NCBI RefSeq assembly: GCF_023343835.1
Contig: NC_064437.1
Coordinates: 13,295,001-13,359,000 of the forward strand
DNA length: 64,000 bases
Direction: 5' to 3'
Source of the DNA: Lagopus muta
Taxonomy: Eukaryota > Chordata > Aves > Galliformes > Phasianidae
Shown here: piece by piece, positions 42,390-54,675 of the stretch
How positions within the stretch are numbered: position 1 is the first letter of the stretch
Layout: each line of letters begins with the position of its first letter
The notes under the pieces: model-generated
Told to the model about the DNA's origin: nothing
The model's input: the letters and a program-made list of their open reading frames with translations, nothing else
Database searches by the model: none
Translations under genes and position numbers: made by a program

Positions 42390-43430
42390 TGCCATCCCCA
42401 CCACCCTCTCCATTGACACTCCCCGGCACACCCTTGCGGGTAGGAGGGTGGAAGCGGCCGCGGGAGAGCCCGGGCCCCGCGGAGGGAGGCAGGCAGCCCC
42501 ATCCAGCAGGTAGGCGCGGCGCCTTTAAATCGTCCGCCATGACGCGGGCGGCGGTTGGTGGGGGCCGTGTGTGGCGGCGGCGTCACGCGGGCCGGGAGCC
42601 AGGCGGGGCCGCTGCCCGCTGCCACACGGAGCCGCCTCCAAGCGCCCCGCTGCCGGCGGGGGGCTGGCGGCCGGGTGCTCCGCCGCGCCGGAGCAGCGCG
42701 TAGCCATGCTTCGGTATAGTTGCCCGTAGGTAGGTCCGTCTGTCTTGCTTCCCCCTCTCCCTTCCCCTCCCGCACGAAAAATAATGACAATGTGGTGCCA
42801 CGCTGCCTGCCGGAGATGCTCGTAAGATGGTGCACGCGTGTCACGCAGCGCCCGCCGGGAGCCCCCAGGTGCGGGCGGGGTCGCGGCGGCTCCGTCCCGG
42901 CCCGGAGCCGGCGGCTGTCAGCGCGCCCACACCTGGGCTGCGCCGAGTGCTCCGGGCTCCGCGTGGAAGGAGCATCCTTACTGCCAGTTTGGTGCTGCTA
43001 TCTGGTGCTGGTAATCGGCTCATAAAAGGTCCTTCCTTTCCTTTTATTTTTGTTAGCAGCGCCGTTAATTGCTATCGTTTGTTTTTTGCAAAGTTTTAGC
43101 TGAAGAGCGCGATTTCCCCGTTCTGTACTTCCCCGAGCTCTCAGACGTACCGCCGGCGTCCATTAACCTACAGCGGGAACATCCCGAGCCCGTGGGTAGT
43201 TACGGTGCTCCCCGACATAGAAATGCCTTTGAGAGCAGAAGGAGGAGGCTGGGCTGCTTTCTGTGCCTTCCTTGGGGCGGTGGGAGCAACCAGCGGGCTG
43301 GCTTTCCTTTCCTCCCGTGTCCTTTGTACGGTCCTTCCCCCTTCCGAGCTCGGTGTGCATGGAGGCAGCAGTGCAAAGCACAGGAAGGATGGGCTGGTGG
43401 AGAAGGTGCACGATTAGGCCTCAGGAGTTT
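42390..43430. promoter_or_regulatory. SAMD13: CpG island, probable SAMD13 promoter
   Basis: About 1 kb of strongly GC-rich, CpG-dense DNA, the only such stretch in the window, ending about 0.5 kb before the SAMD13 start-codon exon. It contains GC boxes (gggcgg around 42548 and gcgggcggggtcgcgg around 42870) and a TATA-like cataaaagg at 43021. Possible first-exon donors are cagcag|gtaggc at 42510, cccgtag|gtaggt at 42729 and ccccag|gtgcgg at about 42868. The transcription start cannot be fixed from sequence. Open frames on both strands here are typical GC-rich artefacts. Confidence 0.75.
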
Positions 43431-43929
43431 TGGACTCGTTCAGTGACTTGCCTTGCTAGCTGGTTTGTGACTGGGGTAGAAATCGCATTTCTCATTGGTG
43501 TTTCAGATCCCCATTTGTAAAATAAGGGCGTAGATTCCCAAGCCTCGCTAGCAGTAGAGTTGTGCTTCTGCTCGGGGTGACTGAAGGCACTGAGAGCACG
43601 CTTGGTATCCTGTAACTGGTTATAGGCATATTGCAGGCTGGTCTTTCTCTGCGTAGTCAAGATTGTATTAGTTTAAAAAAGGATTGTATGTGATGCTTCG
43701 TGACTGAAAATCAAGGAAGATGCGATTTCCTGTGTTCAAAGCACAGGCAAACTTTTCCTAATTCATTAGTTATTACCGGCTTTGCCAAGGTTCTGAGGGA
43801 AGTGGTCTTCCACAGCACTTTGCTCTCAGATGGAAACAGTTGCATTTCTATGGAATACTTGTTTCTGTTGTGTTTGGTTGTTCTTTTCATACTACTAGTA
43901 ACTAAACGCAGCTTTTTTCCTGTTGGTAG

Positions 43930-44006
43930 CTGCTGAGGAAACCTCTCTTCTCCATGCTAACTGTTGACATGGAAAACAAGGAAAATGGTTCTCTGGACGT
44001 CAAAAA
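43930..44006 (+). CDS. SAMD13: SAMD13 first coding exon (coding from 43954)
   Basis: The acceptor tttttcctgttggtag precedes 43930. The ATG at 43954 opens [17 protein letters not shown], and the exon ends in phase 2 at donor gtaagt. The 24 bases before the ATG are probably untranslated. Confidence 0.9.
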
Positions 44007-47000
44007 GTAAGTGATTCCTTAAAGTTTGTTTTATGCAAATAGCATGTGAGTTTTGATTGTATTTTTCCACTGACTTAATATGGATGGCAAGGGTGGGGAT
44101 CTCCATCTTTGCTTATTTCTACCAGTCTGTGTTCTCTATTAGTTTTATTGCATTTCTACTTTGGAATAAAAGAATCTAGGGCACTGAAGTGATTTAAAGT
44201 GGTATGCAGGAGGATAGTACAGCAATGGAGAGGTGCAGAAGCTAATAAGTTGGTAGTATTCCTCTTTCCATTGTTTTCTTATCTCAGCTGGAGACCAAAG
44301 CGAGTGGTAGCACAGCAACCAATACTCTGCCCATGTTCACCTGTTTGCTGTTGTGGGGAAAGCAAGCTCCTCTCACCATCCGCATTGATGATGAGGTGAA
44401 ATTCCTGAGGAAGGACTTGCAAAAGTCCAAGCAGCAAATGGTGCCTGAGGTGTCTGTGCTTTCTAGAACCAATGCCTGATGGGGAGAAGTGTCCCATGTA
44501 TGTGTCTCCTCTCATTCTTTTTATCTCCCTGCTGACTGTCCAGCCATCCTAAGCTGAGAAGCAGCATGTGTCCCTTCAAAGCAGATATTTTATGCCATTT
44601 GCTGGAGAAGCCCCAAACAGATTCCTTCTTCAGACCTATGGTGGTAATAAGGGAAAGAAAGACATGATGTACGCTGCTCTGCAGGTTTCTTCAGTGTGGT
44701 GGGCTGCAGGCTAAGGGATAGGAACTGTTTTAGATGTATTTCTTTATCTTTGAAGGTCATCAGTTCTTCAGTTGGGATCGCCAGTCCTAATCTAACTTAC
44801 TGTCTGAAAAGTGAAGTTTTGTGTGGGAAAAACAGCTAAGTTCTGTTAGGCTTATAAATACTCTGTTGATAAGTAACACTAAGAAAGGAACTAGAGAGAG
44901 CTTGTCACCTGTCCTGCCAGACTGCAGCACTTCTATGAAGCTGCACCTCATTCTTGTCTTTCACATCCCTTTGCCAGGAGTTGTCCTTGAAAATGTGATG
45001 ATGCTTAGGTTCCCCAGCACCAAGTAATGTAAACAACAACAATAATAACAATAATAGTGATGGTCTCTTTGGGATACTGTTGAAATGCATGATTATGATA
45101 CAGCATCAAAAGATCTTCTGGTAGCCAATAGAATTTGTATTTTTCCCCATTAACTCAAGAGTTTGGCTATACCACACCAGTGTAAAAAGTGTTTCCCTGT
45201 TAAGTGACTAAGCATAGATTATGCCTCTCAGAAGCCACCTTCAGTTACCTGTTTTTCTTCTGCACCTGAGACTCCATGGCAGAGGCGAGAAGGGAAGCAG
45301 TGAGAACAAGGACAGCTTTAATCTTTTTCCCCCAAGGTTTAGGTGATAAAGACTCAACTACTAATTGCAATGGTGGCTTTTTAAATCTGGTTGTGATTAT
45401 AATTTAACAGAGCATAAGCTGTGGTTTCTAAAGAAAAATATATAGTATGTATGTGTGCCTATCTACTAAGGAAGTATTTGGCACTTCCTTGAAGAGGTTA
45501 TAAATAGCTTGGATAAAATCTGTTTCTTCGCAGTTATATTTTTCCCAGGCCTTTCTGCTTCGGCCACATGATGGCAATAAAGGTACAGGGACAGTGGCAA
45601 CCAGAAGACAAGTCAAATCTTTGTTCATTGTTAGCACACCTAGTATCTGATTATAAAGCCTAACATACTAGTTCTCTTAAGTTTTTAGGGCATCCAGAAT
45701 GTCTGGCATAAACTGGTGTATGGCTAAACAGTGGCTCTTATATATTCCCTTTTCTTGTCTAAGGAATAGAGCCATGTGCAACAGCAAGGCAAGGAGAAGG
45801 CTGTCTAGAAGCCAAATGAGCATCTGTGTGGGTAGGTGATTTAAAATCCAGCCAGCCCCTGACAGTACACCACATGCCTGTGAGTTTTCTGCAGCTATAA
45901 CTGTGGAAATGGACTCTGCTTGAGGTCCAACATGATGCTATTCCAAGTAGGAACTTGCCATTGTTGCTGGGGTTAGGAATGACTAAGGTGGAGCCCTTGA
46001 AGATGTTGCAGTTGGGCCTAGGATGGGACTAGACCAAGCACTACATTCCCTGGCAGTAAAAGAAGAGCGGTATGAAGAACCAATGCTCTTGGGCTGAAAT
46101 ACATTGTGGGGGGGGATCATAGTCAACTTGAAATGAAAATGCTTTGGGAAGTAAGTAAAATACAGTTAAGTATTTTGACAGATTGAGTCTTTCATTTACT
46201 GTTTAGGAATAATTGAATTGTTCTTTTAGCTTTTTTTTTTTTTTAATATTGAGTTTTTTGGGGTTTAGTTTATTTTTGATTTTTAGTTAAAGATGTGTCA
46301 TTGCGAGTATCTGTGTTGGGGGGAAATCCAGATATAAATATAATTCTTCAAATCTTGGTCCTACAAATATACAGAGGTTTTGCATGGTGCTTTTCACAGC
46401 GTTTTACTTCTTAAGCCTCAGAATGGGTACAACACCAAAAAAAAATCAAAAACCTTCAGGTGCAGCTCTGATAAAGTTGGATAGTCTTATTTAAAATTTT
46501 GCTGAGTGTTGCCTTTCTCTGCAATCCCAATCATAAAGTTGTTACTTCATGAGCAAGAGCAAGAACCTCTGGCCTTTGCTCCTTGCACTGAAATATGTAT
46601 ATACTCTGTGATAATTTCAAGAAACTGCTTTTAAAAGGTCAACTACAAATACAGTGTGATATTGAGGCTGCAACGTGAGTCTTTGGAGCCAGAATTCTGT
46701 TGTCATATTGACAAGTGTGTTTCAAGAATTAAGAGAGAAGTAAAAATCATGCTCACCTTGTTCGTGTGGTCATAGAAATAGAAATGTTGTAGAAATGGTG
46801 ATCTAAAGCACCTTGTGTGATTCTACTTTCATCTCTTCGTGGCTGGTTTTAAAAAATAATTGTCCCTTGAGTTTGCTGAAAGACATACAAGTCTAGAAGG
46901 AACAGAGGTGGTGAACGCTGGAAGAGGAAAATTTGAAGGACAGAACAAAAACTTTGTCAGAGGAGTATAATCTAAGTTTACTTTCCATCTGGTACTCTAT

Positions 47001-50000
47001 CTGTATGGTTTTGTAATTTCTTCATTAACATTATGGTTAAACATCTGACCCGTAAGCATGGGATGTCTAGTTGGAGAAGCATCTTGTCCAAATTTATTTT
47101 CTACTGAATGACATCTTGTTCTTCATCCTACTACATTGCTGTAGGGCAGGCAATCAAGCTCATCACATGTTTCACCACGAGTTTGCAGATACACAAAGGT
47201 TATCTGAGATAATATGATGGCAAGCTGAGGATAAGAAATGAAGGGTTAGAGTAGCAACATGAATGATTGGTTGGTCTTGCTACTGTGGAAAGTAATTGCT
47301 TAAGGTCAATCATAGAAAGAATCTGTTCTGATTGTGTTAAACAGATATTTTCTTGCATTCTTAGTTGTTCAGAAAGTCCCAGGATTTCTCCACAGGTAAG
47401 TCAAAAAGAAATTTTGTAGGACTCTCTATATTGAGCAATTAATGCAATCAGTGGTGTCTCTATTTTCTTGTTTTATGAGCTAAAGATAATTTCCAGTACT
47501 GTAACCCATGTTACAATATAGCACAATCTCATCTTGGAGAGGAGTAATCTGCATACTGCAATTTTATGTAAGTAGCTCAAATCAAACTACAGAGGTAGCC
47601 TCTGTTCTGCAAAGGCAGCGCACTCATGGGCAAAGCTCCTGATTGACTGCCTTTGGCTGATGTGAATATCCATATTCTTCTTTTCTGAAGGGAGGAGTAT
47701 GTCACTTGTCCCTGGTATCAGGTCTTTGAAATGGAACAGAAAAGCAGTGATTCTTCTCTATTGGAGTGGTGGCAGGTGTGTTGAGGGGTACTATTCCTGG
47801 AGGAACAGATAAGGGAACATACATGGGTTGTCCACAAAGAAGCAGCAGGGACTCTACAGACAAGTAGTGATTATTTGTTTGGGTTTGTGTGTTGCAGTTC
47901 AGTAGAAAATGGGAGACCTCCAGATCCTGCTGACTGGGCTGTTATAGATGTTGTGAATTATTTCAGGACAGCTGGATTTGAAGAACAAGCCAGTGCTTTT
48001 CAAGAACAGGTAAGTTTGCTAGGAAACACTTTGATTGCTGCCACCTTCTCCCATTGCGCGTTTTTGCCATGGGCCCAGTGATACCTTGTTAAATGGAAAA
48101 ATCCCACATTAGGTGATTGGGTATAAAAACCTGTGGGAGTTGAAGATTGTCATGTTACAGGATCCACATAATGGGATGAAGTATGTTTGAAATGTCATCT
48201 GAAAGGTGAGGAATCTAAACAAGTTTTCTTGCTTGGACTGGTTTAAAATGTGGATGGTAATTTCCTTCTTCCTAAGTATACTGTGCAAATACTCTCATCC
48301 AAAGGTTCCTAACAGTAATTACTTTTGAGGATATAGAATGAAAAGGGCTGCTGTGTTCCACAGAACTTGACAATATATGTGAACAGGGAAAGAGTAAGTT
48401 GGCAATTAAAGGGAGTAATCTTCTCAGGCACAGGAGCAACATGTTTGTAGGACTTCCAATCTGATGAAGAGACTGGGGCTTGCAGAAGGGTGGTTGTAAG
48501 TATCAGGAAGACCTGGAAAGTTTAGATCCTTGAACTGAACAAAAGCTATGAGTTGGAGAATTTTCCATCTGCTTTTATATGTCAAGGAAAGGCTATTGGA
48601 GAAAAATCAGTTAAAGGGACAGCCATGGACTGCTCTCCACAGAAAAACAAGTGTGGGAGCATGAATCAAGTTTCAGAAATCATTTTTACAACTTTAGCCT
48701 TTGTGGTATTGACCCCAGAGTTAGCTTCAGTATATGGCGTTAGTCTCAGTCTAACAAGTGCCTACATTATAAACACACTTTCTGATGCTAATGAATGGTT
48801 TCTTTTGGCAGTTTTGCAAAGAGCACAGCTGTTGTATAGCTCCTTGGTAGCTCACCTATCAGCACACTGTTGAAGTGCGTTAGTGAGGAAAGATAGGGGT
48901 GTTTGCTTACTTGGCTTGTGGTTCACTTGTTCCATAGGGACGGATCATAAAACTGCAGATTATCAATTCAGCACATTCTGTAATATATCTGTAGGTTTGT
49001 GTGCAAGTACCAGGAAATTAATTGTCATGATAGTTTGGATGGGGCTTTGGGCAGCTTGGTCTAGCGGAAGGTAACTGTGCCCACAGCTGGAACTCTAGGT
49101 GATCTTGTAAGATCTCTTCCAACCCAAACCCTTCTGTGTTTTATTCCGTGAACATTTTTGTTTGGTTGTTAAAATGGATGGCTTGACTTTGCAAGGCCTG
49201 AGCCAGAGTAAGATATGGCCAACTTTGCTGGAGAACAGTACATCTAAACTGAAATAGAGTTACTGTTGATCAGAATAATCTTGCTGACCTTCTGCACCTG
49301 GGCTGTGAAGTCCCATCTGATTGGAACTGATGAGCATAAAGAAGTATCTAAATTTAGCTCTTTGTTCTGGGAGGTGAAAAGCCTGGTGCTGGCTAATTTT
49401 CTGGCAGAAGGCAGAGAGGTTTTTGCTGCAGCTGCTAATAATTTTTGAGAATTTGAAGATGGGTAAACAAACTCCTTAATACCAGCAATTATGTCTCCTC
49501 AACAACCCTGGAAACATGACATAAGAAAAACACAAGCCAAGTAATTGCAGCCTCTGGGTTTTTTCCTTATTCTGACAGATACCTCTGACTTTCATCACAT
49601 GCCTTAACCTCTCTAAATACCAGCTGGCTTGTCAATAGTACTGCAGTAATTACTACTGATCTTGCAACAGCAAAGTGAGGCTAGCTCAGGAGTTCTGGCA
49701 ACGCAATTTGCAACAGCCTGGTGGAAAATAGCATGTAGAACTGACAAGTACAGGTTTTGTTAGTATTCTGCAGTGAGGGCAAGTGGCTTCAGGAGGAAAG
49801 ATGCAGTAAGTTTATTTTCAGCAACATATTGCCAAGGCTCTGCTAGGTTAGATGGGCAGTAAGCTGCCATAGGCAGAAATATGCTTTTGGTTCTGCTACT
49901 AACTTCACTTTATGCTAAAGCTTTGGAGAGAAGCTGACAGGTGCCACCAAGATATAGCCAGGAGATGTGAGGTGGACATTTGAGGTGGAAATCATTGCCA

Positions 50001-53000
50001 CTCCCTTCCACTTCTACTTACTTAGCAGCATAGAGAGCAGCGAGTGCTCTCCAGGCAAGAACTGACCCTTCCCTTCTGCTTCAGGAGCAATTCTATCTCT
50101 ATCCTCTTAACAGCAGTGTTGTTTTGTTTCCTCTGCGCTGTTTAGAAGACACTAATTTTAACTCTGTATACTTACGGTATTTGTTATCAGGATCTCACAG
50201 GCTCTCCAGGTATGGCAGTCACAAGGTGTGCAGCTGAAACTGTGGCCATCTCTGGTTTTAAATGCCATTTGTTCTGCAGCTTGTCTGGGTCTCAGAATCT
50301 GAAATTTGTTTGATCTGCTACTGCCATGGATATATGCTGGAAGGGGAACGAGGCTGTAAGTGGTGAAGGGAAGTATCCCAATTCACCTACAACACTGAGA
50401 AATTGTTTTCCACTGAACTGTTTTAGAAGGGTTAGCACAACGATTTTCTTGCAAGACATCCATAGTTCAAAATGTAATCTCAAGAAATATTAATATGTTC
50501 AGCTTCTACGTAACAGTAAGTCCACACTTCTAATGAATCTAAATCTGGACTCACGTGACGCAAGTGACTCAAAGGATTTTGTAAGATGTGATTTTTTTTC
50601 TTATACTTTTAAAGGAAAATGAAAAAACACTTTAAGGACTACAGAATGTTTTTAGTAACTGTATTGTAAGTGCTGGTAGGGCATGATGAGTATATGATGG
50701 TTATACATTATTCTTTCTTGGAGTTTCATTGATGTCAGCAAGCTGTAAGAGCTCTCTGAAAAGATTCAACTGGAAGATGTTGCCCAATATCCAAAACAAT
50801 AACATCAAGCACATTTTTCCAGGCAAGCCAAGAAGTTGGGCACAGAGGATCACTGAAGAGAGTGGCAGACCAGATGTGGGTGAGAGTGTGAACGTCTTCA
50901 GAGAACTGTTATCTGCAAGTACATGGCTGATATTTCTCTAGGAGCCTTGGGAGCACAGGGGGCTTTGGCTTGCTCGAAGATGGACTCCTTGTGACGTGTC
51001 CTGAGATGTGGTAGTGCAATGCTTGACCCTTCACTACTGCCACGCAACTACTTACCATTAGTACTGTGTTATGCAGCTCAGCCTAAGGAATCCAATGGTA
51101 GTTTGCTGGCCCTTGCTGCAGTGCCTTACCAGAAGGGAAACAGGTTTGATATTAGCTGGTATCTGCTGCCATCTTCTAGCAGATCCATGGCATGGAGGAG
51201 CATGTGAGCATTCTGGCTGGTATACTTTCTTGTCAGCTGTGATGTAGAACACTGCAGTTCTCAGTCACTTGGAGAAAGAGCAGGCTTGATTCTTGACTGG
51301 TCGTGTGGGGATTTGCTGAAGACAATAAATTGACTATTGCAGCTGAGGAACTACTGTTAGCTCTAGATGTGCAGAGGGATGCCTCTCTAGATGGCACTAA
51401 AAGGGCATGACAAAAGCTGGCATTGAAGTTGCACCCTGAAAAATATCCTGAAAATAGTGGAGTAGCAGAGAAGAACTTCACAGAAGTCTCCAAAGTCTTA
51501 CCTGATGCCAAAAAGTGAAATGACAATGGCAAATCTATGGAAGCAGTTTTAAGGGGAAAGAAAACAAAAAGAGGTGGAAGTAAACCATAAAACAGACATA
51601 GAGATGTAACACACTGGAATTTTAATACATATTTACTCATTCCTACCCAGATATGCTTAGAGGATCTGTCTTCTATTCAATTAAATCCTTAGATGTTCTA
51701 CTTCCCAGCATTTCTTAAATCCATGGGGAATCCTGTGGAAGAAGAAGGAAAAGGAAATAAAATCTCTCTACCTATTCATGGAGTTTCTCCTGTTCCAGGT
51801 ACTGGATTTTCTTCATCTGGATCCCTCCAAGCTGGAGGTTGTTCTTACTCCATAACGTCATCGAACAGCAGTGGAAAAGGCAACTTCAGATCAGTCGTAT
51901 CAATGAGCAAAATACTCAGTGGTGTCAGAATTTCCACAAAAAGAATTGTGACAAATGGAAACAAGAAAATATCAACTGTTTTTAACTATTAACATTCTCA
52001 ACAGAAATTGGAAGGAGGTACCTGTTATACTTGGGTAAAAAGTTATTGGAAATGTGATTTTTTTTCAGAAATACTGTTACACTGTGCTCTTCTGGAGGGA
52101 TTAGCAGTTATATCTCTTGGTAAGGTTTTAAAGAAATTCCACTTTCAGCGGATATTTGGTTATAGTATGCTTTTTCCATCAATCTTGTATTTTTAATCAC
52201 ATAATGGGAGAGATCAGTTTGGACAAGTTACTATAGAACTCTAATGTTCCTTCTTTGTCATTTTTTCATGTTAAATTGTAACAAAAAATATGATCAGTAA
52301 CATCTCCAAAACAATATTTAATATTTGTAAGAAAGATACTGCAGTGGAACTGTTCTGTGTGTGGTATTTATCTATGGTATTTATAAAAACACAAAAACGT
52401 GGTAATATAGAGTGATGGACAACAATAATATATGCAGGCATTTGAACTTGTTGGCTATTGATGCCAAATTAAAGTTTATTTTTTAATTAAAAGTAGAAAA
52501 GAATGCATCAAAGTGAAGCCAGTGCAAGAGAACATCCTATGTTAAAGACTTTGGGCTGTGATGACTTGTGAGACACCAGTCGATGCACTGCTCTGTAGAT
52601 GTAGCTTGTTTCGTGGGTAGCGCAGTGATAGAACTGTGATGGTGCAAATAGAAGAATGGTCGTGCGTCTGAAACTGAGGTGGGAGTTGTGAGATGGGGAT
52701 TCTTTCTGCTTTTTGATGCATGGAGAATCACTTACAGTTAATTTGCAAACATATGACAAGGTTATCAGATGGGGGAGGAAAAAAAAAAGCCTGCAGGATT
52801 TCCAATCTAACTAGGTCAGAAAGCAAAGATTTGAGGAGACAAAAAGAAAAAAAAAAAAAGGCATAAAGAAAGAGGAAAAAAAAAAAAAAGAGAGAAAAGA
52901 ATGAAAACCCTATGATTTAAAAGTGGAATGTAGCCATTGTGGAGATTCAGCCTGGGAAGTTGCTGCCTTCTCCACTGTAGCTGAAGGAATTTCCTTTGGA

Positions 53001-53660
53001 GTGCTGAGCTCTGCAGCTGGATCCTTGTAAAAGTTCTGATTGCAGGAGACTCCTTTTCTCTGCAGGATGTGTGGGAAGTCGGCCGTTTAAAGCAGTCACC
53101 TGAAGTTATTAGCAGGTGCTGACTAGTCCAAACTTGTACACTGCTGTCAATGGTAATTTTGAAACACATTTCACTGCCTTCTCCCTAAGTGTGTCCTTTG
53201 CTTAATGGCTGTTAGTTAGGCAAGCTGTACGTGTGCCTATTAATTTCAAACAGATGTACAAGGAGGGAATTTTGAAATGAGACTGATATGGGTTTTCTGC
53301 TTGACTAAATAGTATTTATGCATTAGTCAGCACAGTTGAGCACTTGAAAAACCAAACAGCAGATGTTAGCAGCTACAAACAATTATTTCAGAAAAATAAA
53401 AGGCTACTATTTCTTTTCTCACTGATCCTCTGTAGTAGTCTTCCATTTGTTGCATGATTGTTCTCAGCTATTAGATTTGTACGTTTTCTTTATCAATTCT
53501 TTAATTCTTCTTATAGGAAATTGATGGCAAATCATTACTGTTGATGACAAGAAATGATGTACTGACTGGACTTTCATTAAAACTGGGGCCTGCGCTGAAA
53601 ATCTATGAATATCACGTAAAACCTCTACAGACACAACATCTAAAGAACAACTCTTTATAG
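43954..53660 (+). CDS. SAMD13: sterile alpha motif domain-containing protein 13
   Basis: Three coding exons (53, 112 and 144 bp) join in frame to give 102 residues, the length I recall for mammalian SAMD13. After a short polar head ([18 protein letters not shown]) comes [10 protein letters not shown] and then a single SAM domain (about residues 30-95), with [32 protein letters not shown] and TRNDVLTGL. It ends after [11 protein letters not shown] and a short tail. SAM domains mediate protein or RNA contacts; the partner of this one is unknown. The first ATG has a weak context (T at -3). The second (43969) has G at -3 and G at +4, and may be used too. The frame is open back to the exon's acceptor, so an N-terminal extension from an upstream exon is possible. 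Confidence 0.95.
47898..48009 (+). CDS. SAMD13: SAMD13 middle coding exon
   Basis: 112 bp after acceptor tgtgttgcag. It encodes [16 protein letters not shown] and the first half of the SAM domain, ending at FQEQ with donor gtaagt. Confidence 0.96.
49033..49152 (+). mobile_element. CR1 LINE 3'-end fragment
   Basis: The CR1-like words ggatggggctttgggcagc, tggtctagcggaaggt, aggtgatcttgtaagatctc and ttccaacccaaaccc are followed by a decayed octamer tail. It is old and 5'-truncated, in SAMD13's second intron. Confidence 0.85.
52837..52900. repeat. A-rich purine tract
   Basis: Two A runs (13 and 14-15) within an almost pure A/G stretch (agaaagaggaaaa, agagagaaaag). It is simple sequence. Confidence 0.8.
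53517..53660 (+). CDS. SAMD13: SAMD13 last coding exon
   Basis: 144 bp after acceptor ttcttatag. It encodes [16 protein letters not shown] and the SAM C-terminal helix ([12 protein letters not shown]), ending HLKNNSL and TAG. Confidence 0.96.
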   Translation, partial: EIDGKSLLLMTRNDVLTGLSLKLGPALKIYEYHVKPLQTQHLKNNSL

Positions 53661-54675
53661 CGAATTGTCTAATTGGGGTCATGTTGTGCCTCAAACAGTA
53701 AATAAGCAATTTGGTTTCATGTGATGGAACTTTATAAAGAGAGAATATATTAAGAATTTAAACCAAATTTAGATATTTATCCTATTGGATAGAGTTGGCA
53801 ATATAATGTATACTGAGTCTGAATTGAGAGAGGTGGTGTGTATTTTTCACATAGTGCATAATGATTTTCTCTTTTAGGGTTTGTCAGTGAGCATGTTGAA
53901 ATAGCTACATCACTGTATCCAGAACAAAAGGGAGGTATGTCATTCTCATTTTTGAGCCAGCGTTCTTAATATCATTATTTAAATACCAAAAAATCAAACA
54001 AACAGAAGAAAAATAAAATAAAGTTTATGTGCATCTTTGGGAGAGATAAACCGTTGGAAGTATCTTCTGGTGTACAATAAAGACCTACTAAAACTATTAC
54101 TACTTGTAATTCTGGGATGGGACTGACATTTGCCAACTCACCCTTTTTTGCAGAGGGTCCTATTTTGACCTTATTAAGGTTTATTTGTGGTATGCCGCAA
54201 TGTTTAAAGCTGTACATAAAACTAACATAACCCCTTCGATAGCAGAAGGTGTCGCTGACAGGTGAAACTGGGTTGTGTATTTTTTGCTGTCCTCTAAATT
54301 TTCAGCTTGTTTTCACCTGTTTTTAACGGTAGCTCTATGTAAAGTATGGTTGGTTTTTAAAGTCTGTGTTGCTTTGCAAACAAAAGAAATAGATCGTTCT
54401 TTTTTAATTTATGATAACTTGTTTTCTAACATTATGCAGAAATTTGTTAAACAAACCTGCACATTTTTAATATTGTCTGTCATTGGTGTTGTAATGGTTT
54501 ATTTTTTTTAATGCTTTACTTAACAGTTTGAATACTTGTTTTAAAAACTAAAAGAAGCTGTCTTGTCACCATACATCTCTGTTAAAAGAGAGAGTCTTGT
54601 TCAATCTGTTTGTACCAGTTCCCTCCTTGATAGGTTGCTTGCTATAACCCAATAAAGCATTGCTTATGTTTGAAC
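53661..54675 (+). other. SAMD13: SAMD13 3' untranslated region (inferred)
   Basis: AT-rich sequence after the stop, ending at the AATAAA at 54651. AATAAA copies near 54010 and 54075 would give shorter ends. An exon-like block at 53878-53934 lies inside. Confidence 0.5.
54651..54656 (+). terminator. SAMD13: candidate polyadenylation signal, SAMD13
   Basis: AATAAA in ataacccaataaagcattgc, followed by T/G-rich sequence (ttatgtttgaactcag). It is the best-looking of several candidates. Confidence 0.5.

Larger units (their letters stand above)
32841..42390. other. intergenic region between PRKACB and SAMD13
   Basis: 9.5 kb with only short, unsupported frames. It includes a TTGG/TG simple repeat near 34.75 kb, an A-rich block near 35.0 kb, a hairpin at 35.25 kb and a GA repeat at 35.68 kb. 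The 39.0-42.3 kb part is less AT-rich, but I recognise no exon, RNA gene or mobile element in it. Confidence 0.65.
44007..53516 (+). other. SAMD13: SAMD13 introns
   Basis: Introns 44007-47897 and 48010-53516. They contain an AAC/AAT simple repeat near 45030-45058, a CR1 tail near 49.1 kb and A-rich tracts near 52.85 kb. A 31-bp exon-like block lies at 47365. No other gene was recognised. Confidence 0.8.

Noticed and set aside
42133-43025. Several 100-165 codon frames on both strands in the CpG island
   Set aside because: They overlap one another on both strands, are rich in Pro/Arg/Gly/Ala as expected from GC-rich noncoding DNA, and show no domain.
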